A stretch of DNA of 39,258 nt from Alphaproteobacteria bacterium (GTDB taxonomy: Bacteria; Pseudomonadota; Alphaproteobacteria; SHVP01): NCBI GenBank assembly GCA_009694165.1, contig SHVP01000013.1, positions 1 through 39,258 of the forward strand, in the 5' to 3' direction. The position numbers and the translations under genes are program-made. Positions 7,583 to 16,804 of the stretch are shown here, piece by piece; the stretch's first letter is position 1, and each line of letters begins with the position of its first letter. Below the pieces are notes generated by a model. That model was not told the origin of the DNA. It worked only from the letters and a program-made list of their open reading frames with translations, and ran no database searches.

Positions 7583-8125
7583 ATGGCGACTACGGCGGAC
7601 CACAAGGGTGGGCACGGCACGCGGCGCGACTTCCTGTTCGTCGCGGCGACCGGTGCTGCGGCCGTAGGGGTGGCCTACACGGCCTGGCCTTTCATCAATT
7701 CGATGAATCCCTCAGCGGATGTCCTGGCCTTGGCCTCGACCGAGGTCGACCTCTCGCCGATCGAAGAGGGTCAGAGCATCACCGTGACTTGGCGTGGCCG
7801 GCCGGTTTTCGTGCGCCACCGCACCAAGGACGAGATCGCCCGGGCCAAGGCCGACGACAAGGCCGGGCTGCCCGACCCGGTGCCCGACGCCCAGCGCGTC
7901 CAAAAGGCGGAATGGCTGATTCTCGTGGGCGTCTGTACCCACCTCGGCTGCATTCCGCTTGGGCAGAAGTCGACCGATCCGCGCGGGGATTTCGGCGGCT
8001 GGTTCTGTCCTTGCCACGGTTCGCATTACGACACCGCGGGCCGCATCCGCAAGGGGCCGGCGCCGCACAATTTGGCCGTGCCGCAATACACCTACCTCGA
8101 CGACAAACGCATCCGCATCGGTTAG
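7583..8125 (+). CDS. petA: Ubiquinol-cytochrome c reductase, Rieske iron-sulfur subunit
   Basis: A 180-residue Rieske protein of the bc1 complex that passes one electron from ubiquinol to cytochrome c1. The 2Fe-2S ligands are C118 and H120 in CTHLGC and C142 and H145 in CPCHGS; C123 and C144 are the disulfide cysteines. The N-terminus has a twin-arginine motif (TRRDFLF) followed by a membrane helix, matching the Tat-exported, membrane-anchored form. The start at 7583 was chosen because a strong AGGGGGGG precedes it; an upstream extension in frame is low-complexity. It is the first gene of petABC, nine bases before petB. Confidence 0.97.
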   Translation: MATTADHKGGHGTRRDFLFVAATGAAAVGVAYTAWPFINSMNPSADVLALASTEVDLSPIEEGQSITVTWRGRPVFVRHRTKDEIARAKADDKAGLPDPVPDAQRVQKAEWLILVGVCTHLGCIPLGQKSTDPRGDFGGWFCPCHGSHYDTAGRIRKGPAPHNLAVPQYTYLDDKRIRIG

Positions 8126-8134
8126 GGCCGAACC

Positions 8135-9388
8135 ATGGCGACCGCGCCTAAGCGTCAGTACACCAACCCGCTGATTCGCTGGATCGAATACCGGTTGCCG
8201 ATCTTCTCCGCCGTCGAAGCGACGATTGGCGCCGATCAGCCGACGCCGAAAAACCTGAACTATTGGTGGAGCTTTGGCGGCCTGCTGACCGTGGTCCTGG
8301 TGCTGCAGATCGTGACCGGCATCATCCTCGCCATGCATTACGTCCCGCATGGAACGATGGCCTTCGACTCGGTCGAACACATTATGCGCAACGTCAATCA
8401 GGGCTGGTTGATGCGCTATATGCACTCGAACGGCGCGTCGCTGTTCTTTGCCGCGGTGTACATCCACATGGGCCGCGGGATGTATTACGGGTCCTACAAG
8501 GCGCCGCGCGAGCTTCTCTGGATCATCGGCGTCGTGATCTTCCTGATCATGATGGCGACCGCCTTCATGGGTTACGTCCTGCCGTGGGGCCAGATGAGTT
8601 TCTGGGCGGCCACCGTGATCACCAATCTGTTTTCAGCGATTCCGGTCGTCGGCGAGGCGATCACGACTTGGCTGTGGGGCGGTTTCTCGGTCGACTCGCC
8701 CACCTTGCAGCGCTTCTACAGTCTGCACTACCTGCTGCCGTTCGTGATCTTCGGCATCACCCTGCTGCACATCTGGGCGTTGCACGTGCATGGCCCGAAC
8801 AATCCGATCGGGATCGACGTCAAGGGGCCGCAGGATACGCTTCCCTATCGGCCCTACTACACCAGCAAATATTTGTCGGTCATCAGCACCTTTGCGTTGA
8901 TCCTCGCCCTCCTGGTCTTCTACGAGCCCAACTATCTCGGCCATCCTGACAACTACAAGCCGGCGAATCCGCTGCAGACGCCACCGCACATCGTCCCAGA
9001 ATGGTATTTTCTGCCGTTCTACGCCATCCTGCGGTCGATTCCCGACAAGCTGCTGGGCGTCATTGCCATGCTCGCCTCGATCGCGGTCTGGGCGTTGCTG
9101 CCCTGGCTCGATACGTCGCGGGTTCGCTCGGGTCGTTTCCGGCCGGTGTTCAAGCAATTCATCTGGATTCTGGCCATCGATTTCGGGGTGCTCGGCTGGG
9201 TTGGCTCGCAACCGGCCGAAGGATCGGCCCTGCTGATCGGCCGCATCGCGACGGCCTACTACTTCGTCCACTTCATCTTCATCCTGCCGCTGGTCGGTTG
9301 GTTCGAGCGGCCGAAGCCGCTGCCCGATTCGATAAGTGCGGCGGTATTGCCGGGAGGCGGCGCCGCGGCGCCGAAGGCGGCGGAATGA
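8135..9388 (+). CDS. petB: Cytochrome b subunit of the bc1 complex
   Basis: A 417-residue integral membrane protein with eight helices. The four bis-histidine haem ligands are visible as H97/H111 and H198/H212, the same numbers as in Rhodobacter cytochrome b. The quinol-oxidation-site PEWY motif is at 288-291, and the full-length (not split b6/subunit IV) form is present. It carries both haems and both quinone sites of the Q cycle. The stop overlaps the start of petC in an ATGA arrangement, so expression of b and c1 should be coupled. Confidence 0.98.
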   Translation: MATAPKRQYTNPLIRWIEYRLPIFSAVEATIGADQPTPKNLNYWWSFGGLLTVVLVLQIVTGIILAMHYVPHGTMAFDSVEHIMRNVNQGWLMRYMHSNGASLFFAAVYIHMGRGMYYGSYKAPRELLWIIGVVIFLIMMATAFMGYVLPWGQMSFWAATVITNLFSAIPVVGEAITTWLWGGFSVDSPTLQRFYSLHYLLPFVIFGITLLHIWALHVHGPNNPIGIDVKGPQDTLPYRPYYTSKYLSVISTFALILALLVFYEPNYLGHPDNYKPANPLQTPPHIVPEWYFLPFYAILRSIPDKLLGVIAMLASIAVWALLPWLDTSRVRSGRFRPVFKQFIWILAIDFGVLGWVGSQPAEGSALLIGRIATAYYFVHFIFILPLVGWFERPKPLPDSISAAVLPGGGAAAPKAAE

Positions 9389-10155
9389 CGCGGCTGGTTG
9401 GATTCCTGGCTGCGGCGGCGCTCGCCGTCGGTTTCGGCGCGTCGGCGGTTCCGGCGCTGGCCGCTGAAGGCGCAGCGGTCTCGGCGCGCGAATGGTCGTT
9501 CAACGGCGTGTTCGGTACCTTCGACCGTGCCAAGGCGCAGCGCGGCTATCTCGTCTACAAGCAGGTTTGCTCGAGCTGCCACGCGGTCAAATATTTGGCG
9601 TTCCGCAACCTCGTCGGCCTCGGCTTCACCGAGGCCGAAGCCAAGGCGTTGGCGGCTGAAGCCCAGGTCACGGACGGTCCCAACGACGAGGGCGAGATGT
9701 TCCAGCGGCCGGGCCGCCTGTTGGATCGGTTGCCGCATCCCTATGCCAATGACGCTGCGGCGCGGGCGGCCAACGGCGGCGCGTTGCCGCCTGACCTGTC
9801 GCTCATCACCAAGGCGCGCGAGCACGGGCCCGACTACGTCTACGCCGTTCTCACCGGCTACGGCGCGGCGCCGGGCAGCATGAAGATGGCGACCGGGATG
9901 AACTACAACAAGGTCTTCTCTGGCAACCAGATCGCCATGCCGCAGCCGCTCAGCGACAATCAGGTCGACTACGCCGACGGCACCAAGGCGACGGTGGCGC
10001 AGATGGCCGAGGACGTCGTCACCTTCCTGCATTGGGCGGCCGAGCCCAACCTCGAGGAGCGTCATCGTCTGGGCTTCCAGGTGATCCTCTTCCTGCTCGG
10101 CCTGACGATCCTGTTCTGGTTCGTCAAACAGCGCGTCTGGCGCGACCAGCACTAG
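9385..10155 (+). CDS. petC: Cytochrome c1 of the bc1 complex
   Basis: The 256-residue c-type subunit. It begins with a signal peptide (cleavage after about residue 27, VPALA-A), attaches haem through C62-S-S-C65-H66, and has a probable axial methionine M185 in NQIAMP. A C-terminal membrane helix at about 230-248 anchors it with the haem domain in the periplasm. The long upstream frame from 9001 is a shadow of petB; ATG 9385, overlapping the petB stop, is the real start. A strong terminator follows 22 bases after the stop. Confidence 0.97.
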   Translation: MTRLVGFLAAAALAVGFGASAVPALAAEGAAVSAREWSFNGVFGTFDRAKAQRGYLVYKQVCSSCHAVKYLAFRNLVGLGFTEAEAKALAAEAQVTDGPNDEGEMFQRPGRLLDRLPHPYANDAAARAANGGALPPDLSLITKAREHGPDYVYAVLTGYGAAPGSMKMATGMNYNKVFSGNQIAMPQPLSDNQVDYADGTKATVAQMAEDVVTFLHWAAEPNLEERHRLGFQVILFLLGLTILFWFVKQRVWRDQH

Positions 10156-10177
10156 ATCGGCGATGCCGCGCACCCGC

Positions 10178-10206
10178 AAAGGCCGCCCTGGGCGGCCTTT
10201 GTTTTT
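10178..10206 (+). terminator. Rho-independent terminator after petABC
   Basis: A perfect 10-bp stem AAAGGCCGCC/GGCGGCCTTT (10178-10187 and 10191-10200) with a 3-base loop is followed by GTTTTT. It lies 22 bp after the petC stop and separates the bc1 operon from mtnP. Confidence 0.9.
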
Positions 10207-10278
10207 CCGTGGATTGAGGGCTTTCGTCGCCCGCCCGATCGGCTATAGAACGTTCCGGCACGGGGGAATCAGGGGGCG

Positions 10279-11172
10279 ATGATGGCGGCGCAAAAGGATT
10301 TTCCGGTCGTCGGCGTGATCGGCGGATCGGGGCTCTACGAGATCGAGGGCCTGAAGGATACGCAGTGGATTCGGGTATCCTCGCCCTGGGGCGAGCCTTC
10401 GGACGAGGTGCTTGTCGGCTACCTCGACGGCATCAAGACGGTATTCCTGCCGCGCCACGGCCGCGGTCACCGCTTCAGTCCCAGCGACATCAACTACCGC
10501 GCCAACATCGACATCCTCAAGCGGGCCGGCGTGACCGACATCCTGTCGCTGTCGGCAGTCGGCAGCTTCCGTGAGAATTTCCCGCCCGGCACCTTCGTGA
10601 TCGTCGATCAGTTCATCGACCGCACCTTCGCGCGCGCCAAGAGTTTTTTCGGCCGAGGCATGGTGGCGCACGTGTCGATGGCGCACCCGGTCTGTCCGCG
10701 CCTTGGCGACCTGCTGCAGGCCGCGGCCTTCGAGCTTGGCCTGCATGCGGCGCGCGGCGGCACCTATCTCGCCATGGAGGGTCCGCAATTCTCCTCGCTG
10801 GCCGAGTCGCACCTCTATCGTTCGTGGGGTTGCGACGTCATCGGCATGACCAACATGCCGGAAGCCAAGTTGGCCCGCGAAGCCGAGATGTGTTACGCCA
10901 CGGTGGCGATGGTCACCGATTACGATTGCTGGCATCCCCACCACGACCACGTCCAGGTCGCGGACATCATCAAGGTGCTGAACCAGAACGCCGACAACGC
11001 GCGCCAACTGGTGAAAAAGATGGTGCCGATGCTGCGCGACCGGCCGGCCGTCTGTCCGGCCGGCTGCGACCGCGCCCTCGAGTTCGCGTTGATCACCGCG
11101 CCCGCGGCGCGCGAGGCGGCGGTGCTGGCCAAGCTCGACGCGGTCGCTGGCCGCGTCCTCCAGCCGCGCTGA
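10279..11172 (+). CDS. mtnP: S-methyl-5'-thioadenosine phosphorylase
   Basis: A 297-residue phosphorylase of the PNP/MTAP family that converts MTA plus phosphate to adenine and 5-methylthioribose-1-phosphate. Visible motifs are the phosphate-binding GVIGGSGLYE (12-21), FLPRHGRGHRFSPSDINYRA and YLAMEGPQFSS. The NMPEAKLARE and TDYDCWH segments favour the MTA-specific over the purine-nucleoside subfamily. AGGGGG sits before the ATG, and a CTATAG sequence at 10242-10247 may be its -10 element. It heads the cluster mtnP-apt-mtnA, whose products handle both halves of MTA. 5'-Deoxyadenosine is a possible second substrate, as for other members of the family. Confidence 0.93.
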   Translation: MMAAQKDFPVVGVIGGSGLYEIEGLKDTQWIRVSSPWGEPSDEVLVGYLDGIKTVFLPRHGRGHRFSPSDINYRANIDILKRAGVTDILSLSAVGSFRENFPPGTFVIVDQFIDRTFARAKSFFGRGMVAHVSMAHPVCPRLGDLLQAAAFELGLHAARGGTYLAMEGPQFSSLAESHLYRSWGCDVIGMTNMPEAKLAREAEMCYATVAMVTDYDCWHPHHDHVQVADIIKVLNQNADNARQLVKKMVPMLRDRPAVCPAGCDRALEFALITAPAAREAAVLAKLDAVAGRVLQPR

Positions 11173-11184
11173 GCGGGGGCCGCC

Positions 11185-11712
11185 ATGCCGATCAAGTCGC
11201 GCATCCGCACCATTCCCGACTATCCCAAGCCGGGAATCATGTTCCGCGACATCACGACGCTGCTGCAGGATCCGGTTGGCTTCCGCCTGACCATCGAGGG
11301 CATCGTCGGTCACTACCGCGGCAAACCCATCGACAAGATCGCCGCCATCGAGGCGCGCGGCTTCATCCTCGGTGGCGCGGTGGCCGAAAAACTGGCTGCC
11401 GGCTTCGTGCCGGTGCGCAAGAAGGGCAAGCTGCCCGCCGCCACGGTGGGACAGGACTACCAACTCGAATACGGCACCGACCGCGTCGAAGTTCACACCG
11501 ACGCGATCCTAGAGGGCGAACGCATTTTGCTGGTCGATGACCTGATTGCGACCGGCGGGACCGCGCTCGCCGTCGTCAAGCTGATCGAGCAGGTGGGCGG
11601 CCAGATCGTCGGCTGCGCGTTCATCATCGATCTGCCCGACCTCGGCGGCGCCCAGCGCCTCCGCGACGCCGGCCACGCCGTGCACGCGCTCTGCGCCTTC
11701 GCCGGCCACTGA
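11185..11712 (+). CDS. apt: Adenine phosphoribosyltransferase
   Basis: A 175-residue purine-salvage enzyme that makes AMP from adenine and PRPP. The PRPP-binding signature [15 protein letters not shown] is at residues 113-127, and the N-terminus [18 protein letters not shown] is typical of Apt. It starts 12 bases after mtnP and its stop overlaps the mtnA start (TGATG). Placement between mtnP and mtnA makes metabolic sense, because it consumes the adenine released by MtnP and so pulls that step forward. Confidence 0.96.
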   Translation: MPIKSRIRTIPDYPKPGIMFRDITTLLQDPVGFRLTIEGIVGHYRGKPIDKIAAIEARGFILGGAVAEKLAAGFVPVRKKGKLPAATVGQDYQLEYGTDRVEVHTDAILEGERILLVDDLIATGGTALAVVKLIEQVGGQIVGCAFIIDLPDLGGAQRLRDAGHAVHALCAFAGH

Positions 11713-12821
11713 TGAAAGTCGACGGCAGGCATTACCGGTCGATCTGGGTGGGCGACGACGGCTGGTCGGTCGCCATCATCGACCAGACCCGGCTGCCCTA
11801 CGACTTCGTCGTGCTCCACCTCACGACCGTGGCCGCGGCGGCGCAGGCGATCAAGACCATGCAGGTGCGCGGGGCGCCGCTGATCGGCGCCTGTGGCGCC
11901 TATGGGCTGGCCCTGGCGGCGCGGGCCGATGCCTCGGACGCCGCGCTCGATCGGGCCTACGAGCAGCTGGTGCAGACGCGCCCGACGGCGATCAATCTCA
12001 AATGGGCGCTCGACGATGTCCGCGGCGTGTTGAAAAATACGCCGCCCGATCGCCGCGTCGCCGCCGCCTATCGGCGCGCCGCCGAGATCTGCGATGACGA
12101 CGTCGCCACCTGTCGCGCCATCGGCGAGCGCGCGACTGGCCTGATTGCCGCCGCCTGGCACCGCAAGAACGACGCCGGCCAACCGGACCCCCGCGTCCAG
12201 GTGCTGACCCATTGCAACGCCGGCTGGCTCGCTACCGTCGACTGGGGCACCGCCCTCGCCGGCATCTACGTCGCCCACGACGAGGGAATTCCCCTCCATG
12301 TCTGGGTCGACGAGACGCGGCCGCGCAACCAGGGGGCGTCGCTCACCGCCTGGGAGCTCGGTCGTCACGGTGTCCCCTTCACCCTCATTCCCGACAATGC
12401 CGGCGGCCACCTGATGCAGCGTGGCCAAGTCGATCTCTGCATCGTCGGCACCGACCGCACCACGCGGAACGGCGACGTCTGCAACAAGATCGGCACCTAT
12501 CTCAAGGCGGCCGCCGCCAAGGACAACGACGTACCGTTCTATGTGGCCCTGCCGCATTCGACCATCGATTGGTCGCTGGCCGACGGGCGGGCCATTCCGA
12601 TCGAGCAGCGCGACGTCCGCGAGGTGACGCACATGACCGGGCGGGCCGACGACGGCTCGATCCGCACCGTCCAGATCACGCCCGATGGGACTCCGGCCGC
12701 CAACTTCGCCTTCGATGTGACGCCGGCGCGGTTGGTCAGCGGCCTGATCACCGAACGCGGCGTGTGCGCCGCCTCCGAGCAGGGCCTGCTTGGCCTCTAC
12801 CCGGAGCGGGCGAAGCGCTAA
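11712..12821 (+). CDS. mtnA: S-methyl-5-thioribose-1-phosphate isomerase
   Basis: A 369-residue member of the eIF2B-related isomerase family that turns methylthioribose-1-phosphate into methylthioribulose-1-phosphate. [13 protein letters not shown] near residue 55 binds the phosphate. The catalytic pair is visible as C168 in THCNAGW and D248 in [12 protein letters not shown], followed by NKIGTYLKA. Translation starts at the ATG overlapping the apt stop. The usual next enzymes of the methionine salvage pathway (MtnB dehydratase, MtnC, MtnD dioxygenase) are not in the window; instead a fused aldolase follows after 130 bp. Confidence 0.96.
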   Translation: MKVDGRHYRSIWVGDDGWSVAIIDQTRLPYDFVVLHLTTVAAAAQAIKTMQVRGAPLIGACGAYGLALAARADASDAALDRAYEQLVQTRPTAINLKWALDDVRGVLKNTPPDRRVAAAYRRAAEICDDDVATCRAIGERATGLIAAAWHRKNDAGQPDPRVQVLTHCNAGWLATVDWGTALAGIYVAHDEGIPLHVWVDETRPRNQGASLTAWELGRHGVPFTLIPDNAGGHLMQRGQVDLCIVGTDRTTRNGDVCNKIGTYLKAAAAKDNDVPFYVALPHSTIDWSLADGRAIPIEQRDVREVTHMTGRADDGSIRTVQITPDGTPAANFAFDVTPARLVSGLITERGVCAASEQGLLGLYPERAKR

Positions 12822-12857
12822 CGGCACGCCGTTGCGTGCGGCCGCTGTGGATTTGGT

Positions 12858-12886
12858 TTGTCTCGTTGCGGAGCCGGCGCTAGGGT
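12858..12886 (+). promoter_or_regulatory. Weak candidate promoter before the aldolase/SDR gene
   Basis: TTGTCT (12858-12863) and TAGGGT (12881-12886) are 17 bp apart in the 130-bp gap between mtnA and the fused aldolase gene. The match is poor, but the gap is by far the largest within this cluster, so a separate promoter is possible. I see no hairpin with a T-run that would end the upstream transcript. Confidence 0.25.
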
Positions 12887-12951
12887 CCGGCCGCGTGCCC
12901 ATTCGCCCGCCGGTCGGTGGGCTGGCTGACACGGATACGGAGGAGCATCGG

Positions 12952-15003
12952 GTGCTGTCGAAGTGGAACCAGGCCGACGCCAGGGCCGCCGTCGCCCAGT
13001 ACGCGGCCAAGGGCATCAACGAGGATCTCGCGCTGCGCGTCTACACGACGCGGCTGCTGGGCCGCGACCCCAAGTTGGTGTTGCATGGCGGCGGCAATAC
13101 GTCGGTCAAGACGAGGCTCACCGATGCGCTCGGCGACGAGGTGGCGGTCCTTTGCGTCAAGGGGTCGGGATGGGACATGGGCAATATCGAGCCGCCCGGT
13201 CTGCCGTCCGTCCGCCTTGATGTGCTGCGCCGGCTGCGCCGGCTGGAGCGCCTGTCCGACGAAGACATGGTCAACATTCAGCGCGGCGCCCTGCTCGACT
13301 CGGCCGCGCCCAATCCCTCGATCGAGACACTGCTGCACGCTTTCCTGCCGCACAAGTTCATCGACCACACCCATTCGACCGCGGTGCTGGCGCTGACCGA
13401 CCAGCCCGACGGCGACCGCATCGCGGCGGAGGTGTTCGACGGCCGTGCGCCGGCCGTTCCCTACATCATGCCGGGCTTCGCGCTCGCCAAGGTCGCGGCC
13501 GAGGTGCAGGAGAAGCACCCCGCCACCGAGGGACTGGTTCTTTTGAAGCATGGCATCTTCTCGTTCGGGGCCACGGCCGAAGAGGCCTACGAACGCATGA
13601 TCGCGCTGGTGACGCTGGCCGAAAACCGCATCGCCAAGGCCGGCCGCAAAGTCTTTACCGCCGTCAATGTGCCGCCGCGCCTGGCGCCGGTGCACGCGAT
13701 CGCGCCCATCCTGCGCGGCCTCGTGTCGGCCCCGGTCGACGACAATGAAGGCCTCTACCGCCGGCTGATCCTCGATTTCCGCACCGGGCCGGCCATCCTC
13801 AAATACGTCAATGGCGCCGATCTGGCCCGCTACAGCCAACAGGGCGTGGTGACGCCCGACCATACGATTCGCACCAAGAACGCGCCGCTGCTGGTGGCGC
13901 CGCCGGACGACCTTGCGGCCTTCGCGTCTGCCGCCAGGGCCGCCCTCGACCGGTACGTCGCCGACTATCACGCCTATTTCGCGCGCCACAACGGCCGGCG
14001 CGGCCCGGCCAAGAAGGAGCTCGATCCTTATCCGCGCGTGATCCTGGTCCCCGGCCTCGGCTTGTTCGGCCTCGGCGCCTCGAAGAAGGACGCCATGATC
14101 GCCGCCGATCTGGCCGAGAACACGGTCGAGGTCGTCACCGACGCCGAGGCGGTTGGTTGCTTCCTGCCGGTGAGCGAGGGCGACCTGTTCGACGTCGAAT
14201 ATTGGTCGCTCGAACAGGCCAAGCTCGGCAAGGGCGTTGAGAAGCCGCTCGCCCGCCAGGTCGCGGTGGTGACCGGCGGCGGTTCCGGCATAGGCGCCGC
14301 CACCGCGCGCGCCTTCGTCGCCGCCGGTGCCGAGGTGGCCGTGCTCGATCTCAAGGCCGACGCCGCGGCGGCTGTGGCCAAGCCGATCGGGGCGTTGGCG
14401 ATTGCCTGCGACGTGACCAAGCCCGATCAGGTGCGGGCCGCCTTCGACCAGATCTGCGCCACCTATGGCGGCGTCGACATCGCGGTGTCGAACGCCGGTG
14501 CGGCCTGGCAGGGCAAGATCGGCGAGGTGGCGGACGCGGTGCTGCGCCAGTCGTTCGAACTCAACTTCTGGGCCCACCAGACGGTGGCCCAGAACGCAGT
14601 CCGTATCATGCTGACCCAGGGCACCGGCGGGTGCCTGCTGTTCAACGCCTCGAAGCAGGCGGTCAATCCCGGCCCCGACTTCGGCCCCTATGGCCTGCCC
14701 AAGGCGGCAACCCTGTTCCTGGCGCGCCAATACGCGCTCGACTACGGCGCCGAGGGCATCCGCTCGAACGCCGTCAACGCCGACCGCATCAACACCGGCA
14801 TCTTCGCCGATGGTATGCTCGAGCGGCGCGCCCAAGCGCGTGGGCTCAGCGTGCAGCAGTACCTGCGCGAGGGCAATCTGCTCCGCCGTGAGGTCAAGGC
14901 CGAGGACGTCGCCCAGGCCTTCGTCGACCTGGCGCTGGCCCGCAAGTCGACTGGCGCGGTGATGACGGTCGACGGCGGCAACATCGCGGCGGCCCTGCGC
15001 TGA
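12952..15003 (+). CDS. Bifunctional class II aldolase / short-chain dehydrogenase (RhaD-type fusion)
   Basis: A 683-residue fusion. The N-terminal half is a zinc class II aldolase: HGGGNTSVK, probable catalytic E125 in PSIETLLHA, metal ligands H139 and H141 in DHTHS and H200 in LLKHGIFSFG. The C-terminal half is a complete SDR: TGGGSGIG at 441-448, NAG, S567, Y580 and K584 with the normal 13- and 4-residue spacings. Known fusions of this type cleave L-rhamnulose-1-phosphate and process lactaldehyde. Here no rhamnose isomerase, kinase or transporter is nearby, and the gene follows mtnP-apt-mtnA. I therefore infer cleavage of methylthioribulose-1-phosphate (or 5-deoxyribulose-1-phosphate) to dihydroxyacetone phosphate plus an aldehyde that the SDR converts. 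GTG 12952 is preceded by GGAGGAG; the in-frame extension to 12790 overlaps mtnA and is rejected. Confidence 0.9.
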   Translation: MLSKWNQADARAAVAQYAAKGINEDLALRVYTTRLLGRDPKLVLHGGGNTSVKTRLTDALGDEVAVLCVKGSGWDMGNIEPPGLPSVRLDVLRRLRRLERLSDEDMVNIQRGALLDSAAPNPSIETLLHAFLPHKFIDHTHSTAVLALTDQPDGDRIAAEVFDGRAPAVPYIMPGFALAKVAAEVQEKHPATEGLVLLKHGIFSFGATAEEAYERMIALVTLAENRIAKAGRKVFTAVNVPPRLAPVHAIAPILRGLVSAPVDDNEGLYRRLILDFRTGPAILKYVNGADLARYSQQGVVTPDHTIRTKNAPLLVAPPDDLAAFASAARAALDRYVADYHAYFARHNGRRGPAKKELDPYPRVILVPGLGLFGLGASKKDAMIAADLAENTVEVVTDAEAVGCFLPVSEGDLFDVEYWSLEQAKLGKGVEKPLARQVAVVTGGGSGIGAATARAFVAAGAEVAVLDLKADAAAAVAKPIGALAIACDVTKPDQVRAAFDQICATYGGVDIAVSNAGAAWQGKIGEVADAVLRQSFELNFWAHQTVAQNAVRIMLTQGTGGCLLFNASKQAVNPGPDFGPYGLPKAATLFLARQYALDYGAEGIRSNAVNADRINTGIFADGMLERRAQARGLSVQQYLREGNLLRREVKAEDVAQAFVDLALARKSTGAVMTVDGGNIAAALR

Positions 15004-15080
15004 TCTTGGCGATGGACGCGGCCGGCCGAACGTCTCGCGGTTCGGCATCCGGCGGCGCGCGTGAGCGCGAGGGGGTGGGG

Positions 15081-16529
15081 ATGGAAACGATCCAACGGTG
15101 GGACGTGATCGTGGTCGGCGGCGGTGCCGCCGGCCTGCCCTGCGCCATCTTTGCCGCCCGGCGCGGCGCCAGCGTGCTGGTGATCGAGCACGCGGTGCAG
15201 GTGGGAGGCACGCTGCACTATTCGACCGGCCAGATGAGCGCGGCGGGGACGCGCCTGCAGCAACGCCTCGGCATCGCCGATTCGCCAGACGATCATTTTG
15301 CCGACGTCATGCGCATCAACGGCGGCACCGGCGACAAGACGCTCATTCGCCTTGCCGTCGACCATGCCGGGGCGACCTTTGATTGGTTGATGGGCCAGGG
15401 CTTCGTGCCGATGCCCGAGTGCCCGGTGACCGGCATCGGCCACGAGCCGTATCGGCAGCGGCGCTATTATTGGGGGGAGGAGGGCGGGCTTTCGGTGCTG
15501 CAGGCGTTGCTGCCGGATTTCGAGGCCGAGCGGCAGCGGGGCGCAGTCACACTGCTGACCGAGACCGAGGCGGTGGCGCTAATGTCCGAGAACGGCGCCG
15601 TCACCGGCGTAGTGGCGCGCAGCGCCGACGGGCAGGAACGCCGGTTCTTGGGGCGCAACGTCGTGCTCACCTCGGGCGGCTTCGGCCGCAACCCCGAGCT
15701 GTACCGCGAGCTGACCGGCCGGCCGCAATACGTGGCGATGGCCTATCCCTTTTCGCGCGGCGCCGGCCTCACCCTCGGCCGCGCGGTGGGTGGCTGGCTG
15801 CGCGGCGCCGAGAACTACAATTCGCTGTTCGGCTTGCTGCTCGACGATTTCGCCTATCCGGCCAAGGTGAGCCTGGCGCCCGAACTCCATCCCCAGCAGC
15901 GGCCGCCGTGGGAGATTTATGTCAACCGCGCCGGCCGGCGGTTCGTCGCCGAGGACGAGCCCTCGGTCCATCACCGCGAGCGGGCGCTGGTCGAGCAGGG
16001 TGACGTGCGCTTCTGGCTGGTGTTCGACGAGGGGGTGCTGCGCGAGGCGCCGCCGGTCGTCAAGACGCTGACGCGCCACCGGGTGCGGGCGCTGTTCGCC
16101 ACCCACCCGATGTTCAGCCGCGCCGAGACGCTGGCCGGCCTGGCGGCGAAGACCGGCATCGACGGGGCAGCGTTGGTCGCCACCGTCGTCGGCTACAACG
16201 ACGCGCTGTCGAGGGGGAATCCGGACCCGTTCGGGCGTACCCACCGGCCGCGGCCGATCGCCGAGGCGCCCTACTACGCCATTCTGCTGCATGGCGGCGC
16301 CACCTCGGGCCCGGTCGGCCTGGCGGTGGATGCGGCGTTGCGGGTAATCGACCGCGCCGGCCAGCCGATCGCGAACCTGTTCGCCGCCGGCGAGGTGCTG
16401 GGCAGCGGCCAGACCATGGGCCGCGGCGCCGTCGGCGGCATGATGGTGACGCCCGCCCTCACCTTCGGCCGCCTGCTCGGCCACCGCCTCCTCACCTGGC
16501 CCGGCGCCGCCAGGCCGAACGAGGCGTAG
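15081..16529 (+). CDS. FAD-dependent oxidoreductase, fumarate reductase/succinate dehydrogenase flavoprotein family
   Basis: A 482-residue soluble flavoprotein. The Rossmann dinucleotide motif GGGAAG is at 13-18 with E36 ending the second strand, and the C-terminal FAD motif reads NLFAAGEVLGSGQTMGRGAVGG. The capping domain lies between, as in fumarate reductase, ketosteroid dehydrogenase and tricarballylate dehydrogenase relatives. There is no signal peptide or haem motif, so it is cytoplasmic with an unknown electron partner. I chose ATG 15081 with GAGGGGG upstream; the frame opens at 15006 but that part is non-conserved-looking. It lies 77 bp after the aldolase/SDR gene, so it may act on a product of that pathway, but the substrate cannot be read from sequence. 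Confidence 0.85.
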   Translation: METIQRWDVIVVGGGAAGLPCAIFAARRGASVLVIEHAVQVGGTLHYSTGQMSAAGTRLQQRLGIADSPDDHFADVMRINGGTGDKTLIRLAVDHAGATFDWLMGQGFVPMPECPVTGIGHEPYRQRRYYWGEEGGLSVLQALLPDFEAERQRGAVTLLTETEAVALMSENGAVTGVVARSADGQERRFLGRNVVLTSGGFGRNPELYRELTGRPQYVAMAYPFSRGAGLTLGRAVGGWLRGAENYNSLFGLLLDDFAYPAKVSLAPELHPQQRPPWEIYVNRAGRRFVAEDEPSVHHRERALVEQGDVRFWLVFDEGVLREAPPVVKTLTRHRVRALFATHPMFSRAETLAGLAAKTGIDGAALVATVVGYNDALSRGNPDPFGRTHRPRPIAEAPYYAILLHGGATSGPVGLAVDAALRVIDRAGQPIANLFAAGEVLGSGQTMGRGAVGGMMVTPALTFGRLLGHRLLTWPGAARPNEA

Positions 16530-16619
16530 CGAGATTCTCCTCGCTCCGGGGGAGGGGCGCGCCAACGCCGCCGGTCCCTCGCGGCTCGCGACCGGGAGAT
16601 TCCCGCGACCCCGCCCGAG

Positions 16620-16707
16620 CCGTGCGACGCTCGCACCTCGGGACGAGGAGATTGTTCGGGCGATCGGCCGTACATCTCCTCGCTCCGAGATGCTCGCGCC
16701 GCACCGG
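16620..16707. repeat. Long imperfect inverted repeat
   Basis: Left arm 16620-16652 is complementary to right arm 16674-16707 over about 33 bp with roughly six mismatches; the spacer is 21 bp. The core ATCTCCTCG...CCGAG of the right arm recurs in part (TCTCCTCGCTCCG, 16536-16548). It could be a dispersed extragenic palindromic element, the remnant of a small mobile element, or an RNA stem. Copies elsewhere in the genome would be needed to decide. Confidence 0.55.
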
Positions 16708-16804
16708 GCCGCACGTTCGTGTCCCTGGAGGCCAGCAGTGGTATCTTGTAGCTACTGGACACCGTTGCAGACCGCCAGGACCCGGGCGGCGCCGGTCGCT
16801 GAAA

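Noticed and set aside
10207..10278. SAM or purine riboswitch before mtnP
   Set aside because: The 72-bp gap between the petC terminator and mtnP is too short to hold a promoter plus a known aptamer, and no matching helices were seen.
12790..12951. N-terminal extension of the aldolase/SDR fusion
   Set aside because: Overlaps mtnA, and GTG 12952 has a strong GGAGGAG at proper spacing just before the conserved domain.
10243..13019. Long antisense frames across mtnP, apt and mtnA
   Set aside because: Codon-bias shadows; low-complexity Arg/His/Asp composition and no family motifs.
12952..15003. Rhamnose-catabolism assignment for the fused aldolase
   Set aside because: No rhamnose isomerase, kinase, mutarotase, transporter or DeoR regulator lies nearby, while methylthioribose-1-phosphate isomerase is directly upstream. 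Kept as an alternative in the finding, not as the call.
12880..15048. 722-codon open frame antisense to the aldolase/SDR gene
   Set aside because: High-GC codon bias leaves long mirror frames on the opposite strand. The protein is rich in Arg/Gly/Asp/His without any domain, whereas the sense frame has two intact enzyme domains.
16690..16800. Possible tRNA-like sequence
   Set aside because: Several short self-complementary stretches occur but no acceptor, D, anticodon and T-arm set could be assembled.
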